DNA from: Bhargavaea cecembensis
Lineage (GTDB): Bacteria > Bacillota > Bacilli > Bacillales_A > Planococcaceae
Length of the DNA: 64,000 nucleotides
Direction: 5' to 3'
Assembly: GCF_001619585.1 (NCBI RefSeq)
Contig: NZ_LQNT01000010.1
Location: 62,001 to 126,000, forward strand
Shown one piece after another: positions 59,394 through 64,000 of this stretch (within the stretch, counting starts at the first letter, position 1; every line of letters starts with the position of its first letter). The notes under the pieces were generated by a model that worked only from the letters and a program-made list of their open reading frames with translations, was not told the DNA's origin and did no database searches. The position numbers and the translations under genes were made by a program.

Positions 59394-60356
59394 TTGGGGG
59401 GATCGGTTCAATTATTGCAAGAGGCCGCGATGGAGATGCTGCTCAATATGTTGGGACCGGAACACCGGTCAAGAAGTGTTATTGAGAAGAGACTGTATTC
59501 GCTGAGGGCGGGTATGGCGGGGGAGCGGAAGGTGCTGCAATATCTGTTCAATTTGAACCTGCCGGTCGAGATATTGTGGGACGTCAATCTAAGGCTGGCT
59601 CCAGGGCATTACGCACAGCTTGACGTCCTTGTGCTGACACCGTTTCATGCGATAATTTATGAAGCCAAGAACATGGCGGATCGGCTCAGATTTGAAACCG
59701 ATCCATCCCGTTTGGATAAGTGGGATGCCGAGGGGAGGCTTGTCGCAAGCTATGAATGTCCCATGCTCCAGCTGCAGGAAGAGATGGCCAACCTGCGCCA
59801 ATGGTTCTATGATCACCATATCGCATGTGCAGTTGACGGGGCAGTGGTCATGACCGGAAGCGCGATGATTGAAAAGCCCCCGCGGAGCGGCAAGATATTC
59901 AGAGTCAGGCAAATACGGGAGCATATATCTAGTGATTTTCATGCCAGTGGGGGCCGCACACTGAAAGAGATCAGGGAGCTGGCCAACTATATTCGCAGTA
60001 GGAACGAACCTTATATTTCCTTTCCCCTGATTGATAAAGTCGGAATAGACGCCACTGAACTTCTTTGGAATCCCGTCTGTGAAAATTGCGGGCGGAAGTT
60101 GGAAAGAGTCACAAAGCGGCGATGGAGCTGCCGATGTAATTGGGAGACGGCTGATCCGTATACACGAACTTTGGAGAAATGGTTCCTGCTGAGAAGCTCT
60201 TCGATTTCAAACGCGGATGTACGAAAGCTGTTTGATATTCCGCGGACAGCTGCCGCCAATCTGCTCGGCAAATATCCGCTAATGAAGATTGGCCAAGGGA
60301 AAGCGACGACCTATTTGTGGGATTATAATGGGCGGTTAACGCGGTCAAAAACGTGA
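59394..60356 (+). CDS. NERD-domain protein with zinc ribbon
   Basis: 320 residues from TTG 59394 with GGAGGCGGAGGT ideally placed. The NERD (nuclease-related) domain covers about residues 35-160: AGMAGERKVLQYL, QLDVLVLTPFHAIIYEAKN. A C-terminal Cys4 ribbon (CENCGRK and SCRC) near 220-245 and a basic tail suggest DNA binding. Activity on DNA is inferred from the fold. Array 8 starts inside its stop codon. Confidence 0.87.
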   Translation: MGGSVQLLQEAAMEMLLNMLGPEHRSRSVIEKRLYSLRAGMAGERKVLQYLFNLNLPVEILWDVNLRLAPGHYAQLDVLVLTPFHAIIYEAKNMADRLRFETDPSRLDKWDAEGRLVASYECPMLQLQEEMANLRQWFYDHHIACAVDGAVVMTGSAMIEKPPRSGKIFRVRQIREHISSDFHASGGRTLKEIRELANYIRSRNEPYISFPLIDKVGIDATELLWNPVCENCGRKLERVTKRRWSCRCNWETADPYTRTLEKWFLLRSSSISNADVRKLFDIPRTAAANLLGKYPLMKIGQGKATTYLWDYNGRLTRSKT

Positions 60357-60459
60357 AAGTGACGAATAGCGTCTCGAATGTGACGAATCCGCGCCCGAAA
60401 GTGACGAATGGGACTCTGAAAGTGACGAATCGCCGCCTGAAAGTGACGAATCATCCTCA
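60355..60459. repeat. 21-nt intergenic array (array 8, 5 units)
   Basis: GAAAGTGACGAAT cores start at 60355, 60376, 60397, 60418 and 60439, exactly 21 nt apart. The first unit overlaps the stop codon of the NERD gene. A terminator follows 24 nt later. Confidence 0.9.
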
Positions 60460-60482
60460 CCACGCCCCATTCCACACACCAA

Positions 60483-60511
60483 AAAAGATCCGGCCCTCAG
60501 CCGGATCTTTT
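60483..60511. terminator. Bidirectional terminator between the NERD and NUDIX genes
   Basis: AAAAGATCCGGC pairs with GCCGGATCTTTT around CCTCA; serves both convergent genes. Confidence 0.9.
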
Positions 60512-60520
60512 CGTCTTTCA

Positions 60521-60955
60521 TTATAAGGCGTCAATCGCCATATCCTGCTTTTCTGCAAGGTCTGGGATATCACTGAGGCGCATCCAGCGGATCTGGAGCT
60601 CGAGTCCCTGGTCTTTGCCTTCTCCGGTGACGGTGTGTTCCCATTCGTCGGGGCCGTCTCCCTTGTATTCCAGCTGGAAGATTGTGCGCTCGTATTTCCT
60701 GTCGCGGTGACGGGGGAAGTACGTGTTTTTTAAGAGCTTGCCGATGAGGACCAGGTCATCTTTCTCGATACCTGTCTCTTCAACGATTTCGCGATATAAC
60801 GCATCCATCAAGAGTTCGCCGCGGTCGATCGTTCCGCCCGGCACTTGCACACCCGATTCGGGATGATCCTTCATCGTGTAAACGAGCAACTGCTGGTCCG
60901 GCCCGTCTCCGCGAGTAATATAAGCCAATACTTTCTTCCTTAGTTCAACCATCAT
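60521..60955 (-). CDS. NUDIX hydrolase
   Basis: 144 residues from ATG 60955, since AGGAGGTG stands 9 nt upstream; an in-frame ATG at 60985 would put the RBS inside the gene. Nudix box: GGTIDRGELLMDALYREIVEETG split over residues ~40-62, with the catalytic REIVEETG. Substrate unknown. Own promoter at 60988-61016. Confidence 0.9.
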   Translation of the reverse strand: MMVELRKKVLAYITRGDGPDQQLLVYTMKDHPESGVQVPGGTIDRGELLMDALYREIVEETGIEKDDLVLIGKLLKNTYFPRHRDRKYERTIFQLEYKGDGPDEWEHTVTGEGKDQGLELQIRWMRLSDIPDLAEKQDMAIDAL

Positions 60956-60987
60956 AACGGCCGGCACCTCCTGTAAGTGGTTCATAC

Positions 60988-61016
60988 ATTATACCTAATT
61001 CTTAGAAATTTCGCAA
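60988..61016 (-). promoter_or_regulatory. Promoter of the NUDIX gene
   Basis: Minus strand TTGCGA (61016-61011), a 17-nt spacer and TATAAT (60993-60988). Confidence 0.75.
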
Positions 61017-61026
61017 CACTAAGTGT
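61016..61026. promoter_or_regulatory. Palindrome between the NUDIX and cyd genes
   Basis: ACACT-A-AGTGT overlaps the edge of the NUDIX -35 box in the divergent region. A second inverted repeat, AAACCA-N9-TGGTTT, spans a TATACT (61117-61122) that is the likely -10 of the cyd operon. Possible operators; no regulator identified. Confidence 0.35.
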
Positions 61027-61147
61027 CGTAAATCTGTCACTTGACCTTAACGGAATGTTCATAGCAAGCTCATAAAACTGCCTTATTATCTGCGTTATTC
61101 CCTCATAAACCAAGGGTATACTGGTTTAAGAAAGAGAGGGATGCCCC

Positions 61148-61243
61148 GTGTACAAGAAACAGGAACGCTGGCTCATGTGGCTGGCCTTTGCCGTGGCAGC
61201 CATCATGCTGCTGTCGATTGCCGGCAGGATCTTCGGGGGATGA
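61148..61243 (+). CDS. 31-aa single-helix membrane protein ahead of cydA
   Basis: GTG start 7 nt after GAGAGGG; MYKKQERW followed by a hydrophobic helix (LMWLAFAVAAIMLLSIAG) and RIFGG. A positively charged N-terminus suggests an inside N-end. It lies in the cyd leader, 51 nt before cydA. It could be an accessory peptide of the oxidase, but I know no family for it. Confidence 0.5.
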   Translation: MYKKQERWLMWLAFAVAAIMLLSIAGRIFGG

Positions 61244-61294
61244 CTACGTGTACATACCCTATAATCATGCACATTAAACGAGGGGGAAAACGGA

Positions 61295-62656
61295 ATGGGA
61301 AATGAAGAATCGGTGTTCTTCTCCAGGGTCCTCACCGAACTGACCCTGAGCTTCCACATCATCTACGCCACGATCGGCGTCGGTGTGCCGCTCATGATCA
61401 TGATCGCCCAGTGGGTGGGCATCAAGAAAAACGATGAACATTACATTCTCCTCGCACGCCGCTGGGCGAGAGGATTTGTTATCACGGTTGCGGTCGGCGT
61501 CGTGACCGGGACGGCCATCGGCATGCAGCTGTCCCTGCTCTGGCCGAACTTCATGGAGCTGGCGGGGCAGGTCATCGCACTCCCGCTGTTCATGGAGACT
61601 TTTGCATTCTTCTTTGAAGCGATTTTCCTTGGAATTTATCTCTATACATGGGACCGGTTCGACAACCAGAAAAAACACTTGCTGCTGCTTGTGCCGGTCG
61701 CGCTCGGGGCATCGTTCTCTGCAGTATTCATTACCATCGTCAACGCCTTCATGAACGCACCGCAGGGCTTTGACCTCGTGGACGGCGAACTCGTCAACAT
61801 TCAGCCGCTTGTCGCGATGTTCAACCCGGCGATGCCGACGAAGGTGGCGCACGTGGTCATCACCGCCTATATGACATCTGCATTTATCCTTGCCGCAATT
61901 GCCGCATTCCGGCTGCTTAAGGGCTCGGATCACGTGTACCACAAGAAGGCGCTGTTCCTCACGATGAAATTGGGACTGATCTTCTCGATCGGCGCTGCCA
62001 TCATCGGGGACTTCTCGGGGAAATACCTCGCCGAATACCAGCCGGAAAAACTGGCTGCGGCGGAATGGCATTTTGAGACGGAAGGCGAGGCGCCGCTTAT
62101 GCTGTATGGGATCCTCGATGGCCAGGAAGTGAAGTATACCATCACGATCCCGTACGCGCTCAGTATCCTCGCGCACTCGGATCCGACTGCGGAAGTGATC
62201 GGGCTGAACGACTTCCCGGAAGACGAGATCCCGCCGCTCTATATCCACTACCTGTTCGACACAATGGTGACGATCGGCGTCCTCATGATCATGGTCTCCG
62301 GCCTGTACTGGCTCGGCAGGCATATGAGATGGCGATTTATCCACTCGCGCTGGTACCGCTGGCTGATCGTCGCAGGCGGACCGCTCACCGTCATCGCGAT
62401 TGAAGCCGGCTGGTGGTATGCGGAGGTCGGGCGCCAGCCTTGGATCCTTCGTGACATTATGAAAGTGCCGGAGGCTGCCACGACGAGCGGCCATGTCGAC
62501 ACGATGCTTTACCTGTTCGCGACGCTCTACCTGATCCTCGGCGTCGGCAGCGTCGTCGTGCTGAGGCGGATGTTCCGCAACAACCCGATTGAGCGGGAAA
62601 TTGCCGACCGCGAGGCGGAAGTCCGTGAAGGAACAAGAAAGGGCGGTGATCACTGA
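61295..62656 (+). CDS. cydA: Cytochrome bd ubiquinol/menaquinol oxidase subunit I
   Basis: 453 residues with about nine membrane helices. His21 in LSFHIIYA, GMQLSLLWP, FMETFAFFFEA and GWWYAEVGRQPW are the heme and quinone-site motifs. The Q loop is short, and the sequence resembles the YthA / Geobacillus-type enzyme. It oxidises menaquinol and reduces oxygen at low tension. RBS GAGGGGG. Shares 1 nt with cydB. Confidence 0.94.
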   Translation: MGNEESVFFSRVLTELTLSFHIIYATIGVGVPLMIMIAQWVGIKKNDEHYILLARRWARGFVITVAVGVVTGTAIGMQLSLLWPNFMELAGQVIALPLFMETFAFFFEAIFLGIYLYTWDRFDNQKKHLLLLVPVALGASFSAVFITIVNAFMNAPQGFDLVDGELVNIQPLVAMFNPAMPTKVAHVVITAYMTSAFILAAIAAFRLLKGSDHVYHKKALFLTMKLGLIFSIGAAIIGDFSGKYLAEYQPEKLAAAEWHFETEGEAPLMLYGILDGQEVKYTITIPYALSILAHSDPTAEVIGLNDFPEDEIPPLYIHYLFDTMVTIGVLMIMVSGLYWLGRHMRWRFIHSRWYRWLIVAGGPLTVIAIEAGWWYAEVGRQPWILRDIMKVPEAATTSGHVDTMLYLFATLYLILGVGSVVVLRRMFRNNPIEREIADREAEVREGTRKGGDH

Positions 62657-63684
62657 TGAGCCTTGAAGTGCTCGGCATCACGGTCCTCATGACGTTCCTG
62701 TTCGGCTATATCATTGTCGGCGCCATCGACTTCGGCGCGGGATTCTTCAACGCCTACAGCCTGCTGACGGGGAAGGAGCACATCCTGACGAACGTCATCC
62801 AGCGCTACCTGTCCCCGGTGTGGGAAGTGACGAACGTTTTCCTCGTGTTCTTCTTTGTCGGGATGGTCGGATTCTTCCCGTCGACAGCGTTCTATTACGG
62901 AACGACAATGCTCGTGCCGCTCAGTATCGCGCTCATCCTACTGGCGATACGCGGATCGTATTACGCGTTTGAAACGTACGGTGCAAGCGGACATAAGGGT
63001 TACTCGTTCATGTACGGGATGGCCGGCATTCTGCTTCCGGCGTCTCTCTCGATCGTCCTGACGATCTCTGAGGGCGGCTTTATCGACATGGTCGACGGCC
63101 AGCCGGTGCTGGACTACGGGGCACTCTTCACGAGCCCGCTTACCTGGTCGATCGTCTTCCTTTCGATTGCAGCGACCCTCTACATCTCGGCGGTGTTCCT
63201 CACCTGGTACGCCGACAAGGCGGGGGACCGTGACGCGACAGAGCTTCTCCGGAAGTACGCGCTCATCTGGTCGCTTCCGACAATCATCACGGCAGGCGGC
63301 ATCGTCTGGGAGCTCCGCAGCCACAACGCGGAACACTACAATCAGCTGCTCGGCCTCTGGTGGATGTTCGCGCTGTCCGGCGCGCTCTTTATCGGCACGG
63401 TCTACCTGCTCTGGAAACGGCACAACTACGGCCTCGCGGTCTGGCTCCTGATCGGCCAGTTCGCGCTCGCCTTCTACGGATATGGCATCGCGCACTACCC
63501 GTACCTGCTGTATCCGCACCTGACGATCCACGACAGCTTCACGAACCCGGCGATGGCGACCGCACTCATCATCGCCTTCATCCTCGGGCTCGGGCTGCTC
63601 ATCCCGTCGCTATACCTGCTGTTGCGCCTGTTCCTGTTCAACAAGGACTACGTGAAGGGGCGCAAAAAAGACGAACACGCCTAA
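62656..63684 (+). CDS. cydB: Cytochrome bd oxidase subunit II
   Basis: 342 residues, eight to nine membrane helices; begins with EVLGITVLMTFLFGYIIVGA, then DFGAGFFNAY. YthB/CydB family partner of CydA, needed for assembly. Its ATG overlaps the cydA stop (TGATG). Confidence 0.94.
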   Translation: MSLEVLGITVLMTFLFGYIIVGAIDFGAGFFNAYSLLTGKEHILTNVIQRYLSPVWEVTNVFLVFFFVGMVGFFPSTAFYYGTTMLVPLSIALILLAIRGSYYAFETYGASGHKGYSFMYGMAGILLPASLSIVLTISEGGFIDMVDGQPVLDYGALFTSPLTWSIVFLSIAATLYISAVFLTWYADKAGDRDATELLRKYALIWSLPTIITAGGIVWELRSHNAEHYNQLLGLWWMFALSGALFIGTVYLLWKRHNYGLAVWLLIGQFALAFYGYGIAHYPYLLYPHLTIHDSFTNPAMATALIIAFILGLGLLIPSLYLLLRLFLFNKDYVKGRKKDEHA

Positions 63685-63705
63685 AGGGCGAAGGAGGCAA
63701 AACCA

Positions 63706-63828
63706 ATGGATGAATTTCTCATGTTCTACGCACCATTCATCGTGCTAATCGGCGCGATCATCCTCGCCTTCATCGTCGCCCCGATGGACGGAGCGGCGAC
63801 GAGGCCACCGAAGGAAAAGAAGAAGTGA
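63706..63828 (+). CDS. cydS: CydS-like small subunit of cytochrome bd oxidase
   Basis: 40 residues with AAGGAGG at ideal spacing, 21 nt after cydB. MDEFLMFYAPFIVLIGAII resembles the opening of Geobacillus CydS (as I recall, M-x-x-FL-x-x-YAP-x-x-V), a single helix that fits against CydA. The tail is basic (PPKEKKK). It is too short for usual gene finders. Then a terminator. Confidence 0.8.
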   Translation: MDEFLMFYAPFIVLIGAIILAFIVAPMDGAATRPPKEKKK

Positions 63829-63832
63829 TTAA

Positions 63833-63863
63833 AAAAGCCGTCCCGGTTAGCGGGGCGGCTTTC
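63833..63863 (+). terminator. cyd operon terminator
   Basis: AAAGCCG-CCCG pairs with CGGG-CGGCTTT. Confidence 0.8.
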
Positions 63864-63989
63864 GTTGTGGAGAAAAGGGGAAGGGACGGTTTTTCTCCCT
63901 ATCCGACGGACAGACTGACTTTCTCTAATAAAAAATGCCACATTCTGATAAAATAAACCCAACTGCACTGAATCGGAGGAAAATAAATA

Positions 63990-64000
63990 ATGACTTACGC
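63990..64000 (+). CDS. Start of a further gene, cut by the window end
   Basis: ATG ACT TAC follows TCGGAGGA at good spacing, and TAAAAT at 63949-63954 could be a -10. Only three codons are visible, so the product cannot be named. Confidence 0.5.

Overview
The window reads as chromosome of a Gram-positive, moderately high-GC member of the Bacillales. The gene order pbuG, yebE, yebG, purE...purD, yerA, yerB, yerC, pcrB, pcrA, ligA, camS, gatCAB, dgkB follows Bacillus subtilis. The composition, the short cytochrome bd subunits and the intergenic repeats suggest a Planococcaceae-like genome; that placement is inference.

Layout: 0.1-1.2 kb, two small unknown proteins. 1.4-3.8 kb, NAD salvage (pncB, nadE). 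4.1-8.5 kb, a tightly overlapping MoxR ATPase / DUF58 / transglutaminase operon. 8.5-12.9 kb, guaA and the purine permease pbuG, each behind a guanine riboswitch, then yebE and yebG. 12.9-26.1 kb, the de novo purine operon purEKB-SQLFMNHD. It has a PurR operator, a promoter and a divergent purine-riboswitch-like leader. purC is absent from its usual place and a Bacillales-type repeat sits there instead. 26.2-30.0 kb, a DUF2892 membrane protein, then yerA, yerB and yerC.

30.0-46.5 kb is an insertion between yerC and pcrB relative to B. subtilis. Its first part is clearly AT-richer than the flanks. It carries a GNAT acetyltransferase, an RsbR-type stressosome protein, and a regulator fusing the XylR/DmpR/MopR phenol-sensing domain to a PucR-type DNA-binding output. 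Next comes a complete phenol/catechol meta-cleavage operon: two-component monooxygenase, catechol 2,3-dioxygenase, semialdehyde dehydrogenase, 4-oxalocrotonate tautomerase and decarboxylase, hydratase, aldolase and acetaldehyde dehydrogenase. The products would be pyruvate and acetyl-CoA. cre-like sites lie upstream of both regulator and operon. The insertion ends with a VOC protein, a methyltransferase, an MBL hydrolase, D-serine dehydratase and a cell-wall hydrolase.

46.7-59.1 kb returns to the core block: pcrB, pcrA, ligA, camS, gatCAB, a Cu/Zn SOD lipoprotein, a thioredoxin-like protein and dgkB. 59.4-64.0 kb has a NERD protein, a NUDIX hydrolase and a cytochrome bd operon with two unlisted small membrane proteins, one a convincing CydS.

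The most unusual feature is a set of nine intergenic arrays with a 20-21 nt period. Each has a conserved core of about 13 nt and a variable part of about 8 nt. They lie just 3' of genes across the window, and three separate loci share the same core.
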